From CAWGGS01 sp046704745 (GTDB lineage: Bacteria > Desulfobacterota > Desulfobulbia > Desulfobulbales > Desulfocapsaceae): a DNA stretch of 64,000 nucleotides. The notes beneath the pieces are model-generated. The model had not been told where the DNA came from. It saw only the letters and a program-made list of their open reading frames with translations, and made no database searches. Shown in pieces: positions 15,227 through 23,572 of this stretch; positions within the stretch are counted from its first letter, which is position 1, and each line of letters begins with the position of its first letter. The stretch covers positions 1-64,000 of the forward strand of contig JBJKRL010000072.1 of NCBI GenBank assembly GCA_046704745.1, in the 5' to 3' direction. The position numbers and the translations under genes are program-made.

Positions 15227-17572
15227 ATGAAAAAGATTCCTTTCTTCCTCTTCCTGACCGTTCTGGCCTTTTCGCCCTTGGCCTTCGGCACGACCGAGCA
15301 ATGGTCACTCCTGGCTGTTGAGGTTTTGATCAGTCTGGCATTTTTAACCTATTATTTGCAGTTGGAGACCACAGATCCCGGATTTTTGTCCACCCCAGGC
15401 CTTGTGCCGCTTCTTCTGCTCGTCGGGTGGATGGTTTTGCAGATACTTCCTCTTCCGGCCGGTTTGGTCAAGATCTTATCCCCTCAGACGTATCATGCCT
15501 ATGAACCTGTATTTGCCATACTGAACGGAAAGAGCTGGATTCCGCTGACGGTCTATCGTAAGGCCACACTACTTGAGTGCCTCCGGATATCAGCGTATAT
15601 CTTATTCTATATTTTAACCATTCAACTGCTCAGCAGTGGGGAACGGTTGAAAAAAACCGTCAAGGTCTGCGCATGGCTGGCGGTAGGTGTTGCGGTTGTT
15701 GCAATTCTGCAAAAATTTTCCTCTCCTCACCATATATATTGGTTCAGGCCAGCCCCTCCGAATTCCTCTCCCATCGGTCCTTGGGTCAATCGCTCCCAGT
15801 ACTGCGGGTATATGGAGATGGTTGCTCCGTTGGTTCTTGCACTCTTTTTGTATTATCGTCCTGTCATAGATAAAGAAGAAACACTTCGCGCCCGGATTGT
15901 CTCGTATGTTACCATGAAGGGATTCAATATTGCGGTCTTGATGGGAATCGGATTTTTTGCTGCTACCTTGTCTGTATTTATTAGCCTTGGCCGAGGAGGA
16001 ATTATCGCGACTACCCTTTCCATGCTGTTCTTTTTTTTGGTTCTGGCCTGGAAGAAATCCCGATTTTCCCGCCTGTTTTATATCGCGATTATTTCCTGTT
16101 TCATACTTTCCGTCGCCTGGTTCGGCTGGCAACCGATCCTCAACAGGTTTTCCTCCGCTTTCAACAGTTCCGGCGGACTCGCTATCGACAGATTTCCCAT
16201 CTGGCAGGATTCGTGGCAGATCTTCACGCATTCGTGGCTGACCGGCAGTGGCTTTGGCACCTTTGTCAAGATCTTTCCATTGTATAAGACAATTCCCAAC
16301 AATCTCATCTACGACCATGCTCACAGCGATTACCTGGAACTCTTGACCGACGGTGGAGTAATTGGCTTTCTCCTTGTCGCCTGGTTTATGATTGCCGTCA
16401 TATGGGAAGGGTGGAAGATGATCAGGCGCAGACGTGACAGATACTCGATCCTGGTGAGTATCGGGGCTCTTAGCGGTCTTGTCGGAATGCTTATCCATAG
16501 CATAAGCGATTTCAATATGCATAATGGAGCCGATGGGCTGTACTTCTTCTTTCTCTGCGGGCTCTTGGTCTCGGCCGGGAATACCAGATTATATTTTAAT
16601 GGGAAGGCTACGCTTTTAAAAACTCTTCCCTGGCCGAACAAAAAGTTGCTGGTTGGGATCGGTGGTCTCTTTATTATTGCGGTGTTGTTCGGGCAGGGAG
16701 GCTCCTTGTTGGCAACTTTACGATATCAAAGCGTGAAAAATATTTATCTCAACCAACATCTCTCTCCAAAACTCATGCAACGGGTGTCTACAGTGGTGAC
16801 ACAGGCGGCTCGTTTTGACCCGTTTGACGGTTTCTACCCCTTTCTTCTGGGGGATGTGGCAAGGTACCAAAAAGAGCGGAACAAAGCCTTTGAATATTAT
16901 GTTCAGGCCGGAAAGGAAGACCCATTGGAAGGAGCGTTTTTGCAGCGAATTGCTTTCATGCTTCCGAAAAAATTGCAAAAAAATGCCGAGGTCCTAATGG
17001 AAAAAGGGACTGAGCGGACAGTGAACAAAGATGATCTGACCCTCTCACAGGCCCAATGGCTGTTGGAAATCGACAAAAGAAAAAAGGCAATCGGGGTTCT
17101 CAAACAGGCGCTTAGCCAAAATCCAAAACTCGTTACCGAGGTAATTCAGATGCTCCAGAGTTTTTCGTTTTCCCGGATAGAGATAGCAGAAGTGTTGCCG
17201 GTGTCGGTGGATGAATGGATTCGTTATGGAGCATATCTTGAGGAAGCAGGTGATGTAAAAGGTGCTGAATATTTCTATGATCACGCCCTCAATTTTCTAA
17301 AAGATGCGACCAAGATACAGGCTGGATGGTTTTCACGGTTGTATGCTTTTTATCGAAAACAGAAACAAACCGAAAAAGCTGTCGATATCCTGCGGCTCGG
17401 GATCAAAAAAATTCCGGATTATGCACCGTTTCACGTATGGTTGGGTGATTATTACTCCGAAGAGGGTATCTCTTATCGAGCGGTAGAAGAATATCAGCAG
17501 GCCCTTCTTTTGGAGCCGAAAAATGTCGGCGTGATGAAAAAAATTAAGGAATTAACGAAGAATAATGAGTGA
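15227..17572 (+). CDS. Wzy-type O-antigen polymerase/ligase with C-terminal repeats
   Basis: Inner-membrane polymerase of 781 residues. About 470 N-terminal residues hold a dozen or so membrane helices and the large periplasmic loop of the O-antigen ligase (Wzy_C) domain, including GRGGI, TGSGFGTF and DHAHSDYLELLTDGGVIGF, where the H-containing segment is conserved in WaaL/Wzy enzymes. From about residue 500 comes a soluble tetratricopeptide-like tail (AFEYYVQAGKEDP, AVEEYQQALLLEPKN). ATG 15227 is chosen because it opens the first membrane helix; an ATG at 15191 is possible. Predicted to join repeat units in the periplasm, with the repeats docking partners of the assembly complex. Confidence 0.87.
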   Translation: MKKIPFFLFLTVLAFSPLAFGTTEQWSLLAVEVLISLAFLTYYLQLETTDPGFLSTPGLVPLLLLVGWMVLQILPLPAGLVKILSPQTYHAYEPVFAILNGKSWIPLTVYRKATLLECLRISAYILFYILTIQLLSSGERLKKTVKVCAWLAVGVAVVAILQKFSSPHHIYWFRPAPPNSSPIGPWVNRSQYCGYMEMVAPLVLALFLYYRPVIDKEETLRARIVSYVTMKGFNIAVLMGIGFFAATLSVFISLGRGGIIATTLSMLFFFLVLAWKKSRFSRLFYIAIISCFILSVAWFGWQPILNRFSSAFNSSGGLAIDRFPIWQDSWQIFTHSWLTGSGFGTFVKIFPLYKTIPNNLIYDHAHSDYLELLTDGGVIGFLLVAWFMIAVIWEGWKMIRRRRDRYSILVSIGALSGLVGMLIHSISDFNMHNGADGLYFFFLCGLLVSAGNTRLYFNGKATLLKTLPWPNKKLLVGIGGLFIIAVLFGQGGSLLATLRYQSVKNIYLNQHLSPKLMQRVSTVVTQAARFDPFDGFYPFLLGDVARYQKERNKAFEYYVQAGKEDPLEGAFLQRIAFMLPKKLQKNAEVLMEKGTERTVNKDDLTLSQAQWLLEIDKRKKAIGVLKQALSQNPKLVTEVIQMLQSFSFSRIEIAEVLPVSVDEWIRYGAYLEEAGDVKGAEYFYDHALNFLKDATKIQAGWFSRLYAFYRKQKQTEKAVDILRLGIKKIPDYAPFHVWLGDYYSEEGISYRAVEEYQQALLLEPKNVGVMKKIKELTKNNE

Positions 17573-17574
17573 TA

Positions 17575-18108
17575 TCAGTCTGTTATATGTTTCTCCACGA
17601 ACTGGGCCATTAATTCGTGTATATTGTAAGGAGGGCGGACTTTAAAATAATGATCAACAATGGCATGCCCGATTTCGTGGGCGAGCACATGGAGATTGGC
17701 GTCATCCACAGACATCCAGATGGTCTTTTGTGAGAGGGAGTAGAACGACAGATAATTTACATTTTTGTGGTACATCTGATTGTAGACCTTTGACACATCA
17801 TCTGAGTCCGCTACAAGAATCAGGGTGAAATGCATATTGTTTGGAAACATGTCCAGTACGGTTTCCGCCTTTTCAACAACAAGATCAACTTTGGCAAGTA
17901 CTTCATCTTCTAATGTGACTGTGTTTTTCGGCATCATGCTACTGAGATTACTCCCGAGATAGATCTGGTCGTCAAAGGAGCGGAGCAAGTCCTTGCCGGA
18001 GTACTTTAGGGTGACATATCTGCTCTGTATTTGAGTACAATAGGCCGGAGGGGTAAAAAAGCAAAAAAGCAATAGAAATCCGGCTATGATGATGGAAATT
18101 TTATTCAT
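17575..18108 (-). CDS. Secreted HExxH metallopeptidase-like protein
   Basis: 177-residue exported protein with an N-terminal signal or anchor (MNKISIIIAGFLLLFCFFTPPAYC). The C-terminal region has HEIGHAIVDHYF, a gluzincin-type HExxH zinc motif, and a later glutamate in NIHELMAQFVEKH in the position expected for the third ligand. The family is small, with no substrate known to me. ATG 18108 overlaps the stop of the upstream HAMP gene by eight bases (ATGAATAA), showing translational coupling. It converges with the polymerase gene with only two bases between stop codons. Confidence 0.75.
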   Translation of the reverse strand: MNKISIIIAGFLLLFCFFTPPAYCTQIQSRYVTLKYSGKDLLRSFDDQIYLGSNLSSMMPKNTVTLEDEVLAKVDLVVEKAETVLDMFPNNMHFTLILVADSDDVSKVYNQMYHKNVNYLSFYSLSQKTIWMSVDDANLHVLAHEIGHAIVDHYFKVRPPYNIHELMAQFVEKHITD

Positions 18109-18709
18109 CTGCGAGTGTAAAAAACTCGGAAATTTCCAGGATTTTTTTGTTGTTCTTTTCAATTGCCTGGCATATAAGTTCGATTTCATCCGGGTGGATT
18201 TTCTCGGTACCTCCGGCTCGGAGTTGGCTCATTAAATCATTGACTGCGGTAGAATGCTTGGTAATTGCTGCTAATTTTTCAGATAATACCTTGTTGAAAA
18301 TATTTATTTTCCTTGCCAGGTCTTTTCCCTCATCAGTATTTCTCAAATGAATGGTATCATTTAAATCTCCTCGGCTCATGCTATCGAGGGCCTTTTCGAA
18401 ACGAAAGAGGGGACCGGCTATTCTATGGGTTGCTATCATTGCCAGAATCACCAAGAGAGTTCCTCCAACGACAAGAAAAACCCAGTTCGCGGTAATGGCC
18501 TTTTTGAACAGCATCATGGGCGTTTGTCCCATCTGCAGAGAATTATTACTGTAACTGATGGTCATGGTGTCGGCGGAAAAGAATCCGAAAAGCATGATAA
18601 ACAGCAGACAACCGACAATGACTGCAATGAAAACAGCTAGTATCATCCTTCCTTGAAAATCTTTTTTTATGAAAATATTTCTTTTCTTTCGTTGGTAGTT
18701 CTTTTTCAT
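18101..18709 (-). CDS. HAMP-domain membrane protein without output domain
   Basis: 202-residue inner-membrane protein. Two membrane helices (about 20-45 and 75-95) flank a short periplasmic loop; then a HAMP segment (ATHRIAGPLFRFEKALDSMSRGDLNDTIHLR, about 92-125) and a helical cytosolic tail follow. No kinase, methyl-accepting, cyclase or phosphodiesterase domain is present, so it is a bare HAMP protein that probably signals by contact. It sits between the EpsD-like and HExxH genes, 11 bases from the former and overlapping the latter. Confidence 0.8.
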   Translation of the reverse strand: MKKNYQRKKRNIFIKKDFQGRMILAVFIAVIVGCLLFIMLFGFFSADTMTISYSNNSLQMGQTPMMLFKKAITANWVFLVVGGTLLVILAMIATHRIAGPLFRFEKALDSMSRGDLNDTIHLRNTDEGKDLARKINIFNKVLSEKLAAITKHSTAVNDLMSQLRAGGTEKIHPDEIELICQAIEKNNKKILEISEFFTLADE

Positions 18710-18720
18710 GTTCGTACCTT

Positions 18721-19446
18721 CTACTTGACCTGGTGTATGATAACCGAAGCTTTTTTACGGAGGTCGACAATCCATTCGTTAATGAGCTGCCTTCTTTTAT
18801 GCTCTTCCAAAATTTTGCGCACCTGATTGGCACTGATATTCTTGGGCATCTGACTGGAGCCTTCTATCTTTTCAAGGAGCACGGCATAATTTTCATTGCC
18901 GGTCTCAAATTCCATTGCCCTCTCCCCCGGTTTGAGATTGACCAGGGTAAGTTGGAGATTTTTGCTCAGGTCTTCAAAACTACTGGAGTGGACAGAGCCT
19001 TTCTTTTTCAGCTCTTCTAAAGACGGCAGCTCTCTGGACTTCAACAGCAAAAAGGTGTAGATCTTTCCAAAGCCGTTCAGGTAATTTTCAATCTCCTGAT
19101 CACTAACGTTAATATTGAGTGAAGCGTTTTCTCTTTCCATCAGGATTTTTATAAGGGATTGCTCGTAATAATCCTTAAGTTCTTTACGAAATTTGGCCTC
19201 CTTGTCGATCGCTTGTTTTTGGGCTTCATTTATCAGGAGTTGTTTGGTGATGATGGTCTCCAGAGCATCACTTCCACTCTCATGATATGATCTTGTTTCG
19301 CCTTGAATGTCTTGGCGCGATATATCATGGCCGTTGATGGTAACGAGGACATCCTTTTTTTCTTGTGGCTGATTCGGCCAGATGTAAAAAAGACTTGCTC
19401 CGGTTGTAACGAGGATGATTGCAAGAATAATATAAAGATATTTCAT
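18721..19446 (-). CDS. EpsD-like SurA N-terminal domain protein
   Basis: 241-residue membrane-anchored periplasmic protein related to the EpsD peptidyl-prolyl isomerase-like family found in exopolysaccharide loci. One N-terminal helix (YLYIILAIILVTTGASLFYIW), then a SurA-type chaperone N domain: VLVTINGHDISRQDI, ETIITKQLLINEAQKQAI, ISANQVRKILEEHKRRQLINEWIVDLRKKA. The region between the two halves is too short and too degenerate for an active parvulin domain, so it is probably a chaperone. First gene of a three-gene reverse operon. AAGAGAT precedes the ATG. Confidence 0.8.
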   Translation of the reverse strand: MKYLYIILAIILVTTGASLFYIWPNQPQEKKDVLVTINGHDISRQDIQGETRSYHESGSDALETIITKQLLINEAQKQAIDKEAKFRKELKDYYEQSLIKILMERENASLNINVSDQEIENYLNGFGKIYTFLLLKSRELPSLEELKKKGSVHSSSFEDLSKNLQLTLVNLKPGERAMEFETGNENYAVLLEKIEGSSQMPKNISANQVRKILEEHKRRQLINEWIVDLRKKASVIIHQVK

Positions 19447-19532
19447 GGTATCTCTTATAAGGTTGGATTTATATGGTTTATCCTACTTAAGCGTCTCTCT
19501 TTGCAACCTGGAAAGCGGAGAGTGAAGCTTAT

Positions 19533-19550
19533 GGGCGCCTCAAGGCGCCC
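19533..19550. repeat. GC-rich hairpin
   Basis: Perfect 7-bp stem GGGCGCC/GGCGCCC with loop TCAA. No T-run follows on either strand, so it is not a classical terminator. Confidence 0.6.
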
Positions 19551-19894
19551 GAAGGAGTATCACATCAGGCCCCAAATGGACAGGGACAAGGTTTGATAGA
19601 CACCACAAAGTAAAGACGGCCTGCCGGTTGACTGCAGGGGAAATGTGTTAAAGAATGCGAGCAGCGGCTTCAAACGATGAACCCGCGTCGAGTTGTACTT
19701 TCCTGCTTTCCCCGAATACCGCGTAATCAGTATGAGCCGTCTCATACCCAAGACTGCCGAATTCAGTGAGAGGGAAAAAACTCTCCATAGAAAATCATAT
19801 CCATGTAAAAATACCAATGCAAGGAAATTTATTTCAGATGGCGGATAGTTACATCAATTTTGACACGAGACGGGTGCGTATGGGGGGAGAAGTG

Positions 19895-19926
19895 CCGGTG
19901 ATTGTAATTTGAATTACAATCACCGG
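19895..19926. terminator. 15-bp palindrome, possible terminator of 62-residue gene
   Basis: Perfect 15-bp arms (starting CCGGTGATTGTAATT) with a 2-base centre, 50 bases beyond the stop of the small minus-strand gene. A T-run is missing, so the terminator role is uncertain; an operator or a repeat end is possible. Confidence 0.45.
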
Positions 19927-19976
19927 ATTGAGGTTACGGATACGTTACAGGTATCAGTTTGAAATGAGAGGTATTG

Positions 19977-20165
19977 TTAAGCGTACAGGTCTATTGTCCC
20001 CTGTTTATCACCACGGGCTTGATCTATGACCCGCGGTTCCCCGGCTTGTTGCCTTTGTTTGATTTCCTGTGATTTTTCAAGTGTTTTTTGGAGGATTTGC
20101 TGTTCTGTCTGTTGCTTATAGAGTGATGCGCTTGTTTGTGCTGCAACATTTGAGTTAACTTCCAT
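19977..20165 (-). CDS. Small helical protein of unknown function
   Basis: 62-residue cytosolic protein, not recognised with certainty. It is polar and helical (QQTEQQILQKTLEKSQEIKQRQQAG) without membrane segment or cysteine; it loosely recalls the small motility-associated YjfB type, which I cannot confirm. ATG 20165 is supported by a near-perfect ribosome site, CAGGAGGAATACC, and a sigma-54-like promoter lies about 55-70 bases upstream. Both argue that it is a real, regulated gene despite its size. Confidence 0.65.
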   Translation of the reverse strand: MEVNSNVAAQTSASLYKQQTEQQILQKTLEKSQEIKQRQQAGEPRVIDQARGDKQGTIDLYA

Positions 20166-20220
20166 GGGTATTCCTCCTGCTGATTGAGCCGTTAGTATGG
20201 CAATGGGTAATCTCAATAGC

Positions 20221-20236
20221 TGCAAAGAGCATTCCA
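20221..20236 (-). promoter_or_regulatory. Candidate sigma-54 promoter, 62-residue gene
   Basis: Minus-strand TGGAATGCTCTTTGCA keeps GG and GC ten bases apart and the TTGCA -12 block; the -24 block differs from TGGCACG at two positions. The predicted start near 20210 is about 45 bases before ATG 20165. Confidence 0.5.
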
Positions 20237-20282
20237 TTATCTGATTACCATTAAAGTTCAGTACCGGCCCATCGGACAGAGA

Positions 20283-20365
20283 AGCCCTTTTCAGTGGGTA
20301 CCATAAACCCATCCCTGGGGGCAATGCTTACGCCGTCCTGGCTACAGAAACCCGAGAAAAGAGCT
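20283..20365. other. Stem-closed structured element, class unknown
   Basis: AGCCCTTTTC (20283-20292) pairs with GAAAAGAGCT (20356-20365), nine of ten pairs; GGGT (20296-20299) and ACCC (20350-20353) extend the stem. Inside, CCCA/TGGG and GCC/GGC hairpins can form, giving a three-way junction. This may be a structured RNA or a palindromic repeat; it does not match a riboswitch class I know. Confidence 0.35.
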
Positions 20366-20478
20366 ACCCTCCCCACAATCAGAGGCGGCTGAATTTCGTG
20401 GGCAATCAGGTTCCATTATGAGAGATTAGCGGTGGTGTTGAGAAATTGTCGAAAAAAAGAGAAGCTTTCCGCAAGTGG

Positions 20479-20727
20479 TCAGTTTTGATTGAGAAAAGAC
20501 TGAATCTTTTTCCTGCTGAGAAAAAATCCACTCAAAAATTTTTCTCCGATTCTAAGAGCCGGGAAAATCCGGATCCCATCTGACCATGTTTTCAATGGAT
20601 GGCAGAAAACATCTAATTCTTCGAGCTCAATTTCTCTGCGGTTATCGAGGATCTCCAACAGGGTCTTTCGAACGGCCCGGCAACGCGGACAGAGGGATGA
20701 GTGATAAAAGGTGATCTTCATTGTCAT
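20479..20727 (-). CDS. Thioredoxin-fold protein with CPRC motif
   Basis: Small cytosolic protein, 82 residues from ATG 20727 (an ATG two codons later is possible). ITFYHSSLCPRCRAVRKTLLEIL is the first strand and active-site helix of a glutaredoxin/thioredoxin-like fold with redox cysteines CPRC; FPALRIGEKFLSGFFLS gives the cis-Pro strand (IFPAL) that follows in this fold. Probably a thiol-disulfide carrier. The ribosome site is weak. It stands alone on the minus strand, divergent from the YkgJ-type gene. Confidence 0.75.
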   Translation of the reverse strand: MTMKITFYHSSLCPRCRAVRKTLLEILDNRREIELEELDVFCHPLKTWSDGIRIFPALRIGEKFLSGFFLSRKKIQSFLNQN

Positions 20728-20896
20728 CTTGTGTAAAATTAAAAAATATAGGTTTAAAGAGTCATCATCTGATTGCCACAAGAGTTCAGCTTACAGCACA
20801 CTCCTATCTATTCCAAGAGGCTGAATTTTATGGGTAATCGGAATTCGTAAGGGATAAAGATACCTTATTTGTCACATAATTTCACAACCAGATAGC

Positions 20897-21547
20897 ATGA
20901 CATCAGAACAAATTCAATGCCGCAGATGCGGGACCTGCTGTCTCAAAGGCGGTCCGGCTCTCCATAAGGAAGACCTGTTGTTGATCACAAGAGGCAATCT
21001 TGCCGTGGACAAGTTGATAACCGTTCGGCGGGGAGAACTTGTCATTCACCCATTGACCGGGAAATTGCAGACGGTTGATTACGAATTCATAAAACTTACA
21101 GGTACCGGACGTGATTGGTCTTGTGTATATTATTCCTGTAAACTCGGGTGTACGATCTATGAGAGGCGCCCCATAGCCTGCCGTGTTCTGAAATGCTGGG
21201 ACCCTGCAGAAATATCCGGTTTTATCGGAAAGGATACTCTTACCAGGCTTGATATCCTGGCGCAAGGGGATCCTTTACGGTTGCTTGTTGAAGAGTATGA
21301 AAGGCTCTGTCCATGTCCTGACATGGAATCGGTTCGCAGATGTTTGGCTGAAGGGACCTTACGTGATATTTCCTCGTTACAGCATTTGGTAGATGCCGAC
21401 CTTGATTTCCGCAGCCGGGTTGTACGAGAAATGAAGATTTCTCTTGCAATGGAGCTTTTCATCTTCGGCCGGCCCATCTTCCAGCTCCTGCAAACTGTGG
21501 GAATGGGCATCAGTGAGATTGCCGGCCGCATACGATTGGCAGTTTGA
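20897..21547 (+). CDS. YkgJ family cysteine-cluster protein
   Basis: 216-residue cytosolic protein of the YkgJ/UPF0153 zinc- or iron-binding family. The cysteine cluster is split: CRRCGTCCLKGG at residues 5-16, then CKLGCTIYERRPIACRVLKC at about 82-101, as in the family (CxxCCxxxC ... CxxYxxRPxxCRxF). The function of the family is unproven; a metal or Fe-S cluster role is assumed. The stop of this gene faces the ferredoxin-like gene across a repeat-rich convergent spacer. Confidence 0.85.
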   Translation: MTSEQIQCRRCGTCCLKGGPALHKEDLLLITRGNLAVDKLITVRRGELVIHPLTGKLQTVDYEFIKLTGTGRDWSCVYYSCKLGCTIYERRPIACRVLKCWDPAEISGFIGKDTLTRLDILAQGDPLRLLVEEYERLCPCPDMESVRRCLAEGTLRDISSLQHLVDADLDFRSRVVREMKISLAMELFIFGRPIFQLLQTVGMGISEIAGRIRLAV

Positions 21548-21724
21548 GCAAGAAACAAAAAAAGGCTGAAGGCTGAAGGAATTCAGCAAAAACAGGCGCT
21601 ACAGGAACAGCTGCGATGTGTTATGTGTAATGCGTTATGCATGACGGATTTTTTCATGAAATACAAATAGATATATCAATACTAATCTCTGCCTACGCAT
21701 AGCGCATTACTGATTATTTGGGAC
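21548..21724. repeat. Repeat-bearing convergent spacer
   Basis: Contains an inverted pair (GTAATGCGTTATGC near 21628 and GCATAGCGCATTAC near 21695) and a segment resembling 23025-23165 (CAGTAAAAACAGGA / CAGCAAAAACAGGC, then CTACAGGAAC). It appears to be a degenerate second copy of an intergenic repeat. A short direct repeat GGCTGAAGGCTGAAGG lies at 21566-21581. Confidence 0.5.
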
Positions 21725-22474
21725 CTACCAGGTGACACGTGCCAGTTCTTCACCCCGGGTTGATATGGTGATCTGTTCGACAGGCACTCCTGCTCCGGAT
21801 CTTTCCAGTGCTTTTTTGATAATGATATTCATCGCTGAACAACAGGGAACCTCCATAATCATAATGGTCAAGCTCCTGATGTTGCAGTTTGTAAAAATAT
21901 CGGAGAATCGCTCGATATACCCTTCGGCGTCATCGAATTTGGGGCATCCCATCATGACTACCTTCCCTTGAAGGTATTTTTCCTGGAAGCCAGGAACGGC
22001 GACGGCAGAGCAGTCTGCAACCACCAGCAGATCGGCATTTTGCAGGAAAGGCGCCTGCGGAGGGATCAGACGGATCTGGATAGGCCAGTGGCTGAGCGCC
22101 GAACCTTGGGAGCTCGGGGAGTGAGTACCGACTACCTTCCCGGCCGGTTTGGCGATAAAGGTCTGTATTTGAGATGATGGACAGCCGCAAGGCATCTCTT
22201 TTCCCTTCCCGTTGTCGGATTCTTTGTCTTTGTCAGCCAAAAAGGCCTCGACAGCATCTTCGTCAAATTCATCGGCCTCGCGTTCGATGATGGTCAAGGC
22301 TCCAGTGGGGCAAGAGCCGAGACAGGCACCCAGGCCGTCACAGTATCTTTCCGCAATCAGTTTTGCCTTGCCGTCGATAATGGCAAGGGAGCCTTCTGCA
22401 CAATCGGGCACACACTGGCCGCAACCGTTGCAGAGCTCTTCATCTATCTTTATTATTTTTCTTACACTTCGCAT
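21725..22474 (-). CDS. Ferredoxin-domain Fe-S protein, hcp-associated type
   Basis: 249-residue cytosolic protein. The N terminus is a two-cluster 4Fe-4S ferredoxin: CNGCGQCVPDC and CDGLGACLGSCPTGA (the second has a CxxxxC start). The remainder is a separate conserved domain with CGCPSSQ, VVADCSAVAVPGF, GCPKFDD and PCCSAMN, which could bind another cluster. This architecture is seen in electron-transfer proteins encoded next to hcp in sulfate reducers, often regulated by HcpR. ATG 22474 follows GAGGGATATC. An HcpR/FNR-type site 147 bases upstream supports co-regulation with hcp at 23612, so it is probably an electron donor for Hcp (inference). Confidence 0.82.
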   Translation of the reverse strand: MRSVRKIIKIDEELCNGCGQCVPDCAEGSLAIIDGKAKLIAERYCDGLGACLGSCPTGALTIIEREADEFDEDAVEAFLADKDKESDNGKGKEMPCGCPSSQIQTFIAKPAGKVVGTHSPSSQGSALSHWPIQIRLIPPQAPFLQNADLLVVADCSAVAVPGFQEKYLQGKVVMMGCPKFDDAEGYIERFSDIFTNCNIRSLTIMIMEVPCCSAMNIIIKKALERSGAGVPVEQITISTRGEELARVTW

Positions 22475-22593
22475 GATATCCCTCACGATTAGTTATACCT
22501 GTTGTGTTCTGTCGGGTCCGTCATCTGACACTATAATCAGAATCTCGCTCATGGGCCTACTAAATGGACCCGAATACTGTCAAAGTTACGATT

Positions 22594-22634
22594 ACTATAT
22601 CAGAAAGGACAGGATTATCTTTGACTTGGGTCAA
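22594..22634 (-). promoter_or_regulatory. HcpR/FNR-type site and -10, Fe-S gene
   Basis: Perfect palindrome TTGACTTGGGTCAA at 22621-22634 matches TTGAC-N4-GTCAA of HcpR/FNR-family activators. On the minus strand TATAGT (22594-22599) is a -10 candidate; the centres are 31 bp apart, the class II arrangement (site at -41.5). Confidence 0.7.
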
Positions 22635-22842
22635 AGGGGCTCAAAAAAAAAATCTGATTACCCCTGAAATTTAACCTTCCCAAAATGTGGGCAGGGGGGA
22701 GTTCTTTTCTCCGGCCGCGTATGGTTTTCCGGCGGGCCGCCGCGATGCGTCCATAAGCCATGAACTTCATTTCTTACCCTTTGGGATGTATAAGTGGGAA
22801 AGGTTGAGTCGGATGTACCAAAAAAATATCGCAAATGAGATA

Positions 22843-23000
22843 GCTTCCATCCGAAAACGGCGCTTTTCACCTAACTTGTCGTTGCGCTCAAAATTTTATC
22901 CTCGGAATATCAATTACATGCCTGCGGTAAAATTCTTCGCGCGTCTAGATTTAGAAGAGGTAAGCGAAGACTCCGAAATCCCTCGTTTCGGGATGGAAAC
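22843..23000. mobile_element. MITE copy A with 6-bp target duplication
   Basis: Non-coding 158-bp element with terminal inverted repeats (GCTTCCATCCGAAA and TTTCGGGATGGAAAC). It is flanked on both sides by GAGATA (22837-22842 and 23001-23006), a 6-bp target-site duplication. The interior is shared with copies B and C and is itself partly palindromic. Confidence 0.85.
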
Positions 23001-23388
23001 GAGATAGTACGAAGAACAAAGGAACGCAGTAAAAACAGGAACGACAGGAAGAGGAAGCAACTACAGGAACTGCGAAAAATGTATAGTAATGAGTTGATAT
23101 TTGGTGGGTTATGCGTGAAGCGTGAAGAGAAGGAAAACCTGCTACGCATTACGCATAACTGATGCGCACTCCTGGATTTCTCATGACCGCTGTGCCGATT
23201 TGCTCATCTTCTAGAAAAGACATTTCGTAACAATAAGTGTGTTATCAAATTTGCACTGTGTTCACCAAAAGCGCCCTGAAAGAGATAAGCACCTTTCCGG
23301 GTATGAACTTCGACTTCGAGTGTCCTTGGAGTATCAGTCCAGGCGGCGTCATCCTCCTCCGTATTTTGGCAATAAATATAGCTAACTA

Positions 23389-23548
23389 GTTTCCATCCGA
23401 AAACGGCGCTTTTCCCCTAACTCGTCGTTGCGTTGCCAAATTTAATCCTCGGAATATTAAGTATATGCCTCCGGTTAAATTTATCACCGCGCCTAGATTT
23501 AGAAGAGGTAAGCGAAGACTCCGAAATCCCTCGTTTCAGGATGGAAAC
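23389..23548. mobile_element. MITE copy B with 6-bp target duplication
   Basis: 160-bp copy with ends GTTTCCATCCGAAA and TTTCAGGATGGAAAC, flanked by TAACTA at 23383-23388 and 23549-23554. It differs from copy A at scattered positions but keeps the inner TTAGAAGAGGTAAGCGAAGA segment. Confidence 0.87.
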
Positions 23549-23572
23549 TAACTATAGGTCTATGCCAAAAAC

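Larger units (their letters stand above)
19447..19976. other. Intergenic region with hairpins and unplaced frame
   Basis: 530 bases with no convincing gene. A minus-strand 85-codon frame (19560-19817) has an odd basic composition (GKYNSTRVHRLKPLLAFFNTF) and could be a relic of a repeated or mobile sequence; it lacks a ribosome site and I do not recognise it. Hairpins lie at 19533-19550 and 19895-19926. Confidence 0.4.
20166..20478. other. Upstream region of small gene, structured element
   Basis: Contains a sigma-54-like promoter (20221-20236, minus) and a stem-closed element at 20283-20365. A 28-base segment at 20387-20414 (GGCTGAATTTCGTGGGCAAT) recurs in degenerate form at 20818-20845. No gene is seen. 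Confidence 0.45.

Noticed and set aside
19560..19817. 85-codon minus-strand gene
   Set aside because: No ribosome site, no recognised domain and biased composition; kept as a possible relic in the region entry.
20283..20365. c-di-GMP-I (GEMM) riboswitch
   Set aside because: The three-way layout is superficially similar, but the conserved GCAAAGCC and GNRA tetraloop features are missing and no downstream gene fits in orientation.
22687..23550. CRISPR-like array
   Set aside because: Repeats are two copies of a transposable element with target duplications; there are no regular direct repeats and spacers.
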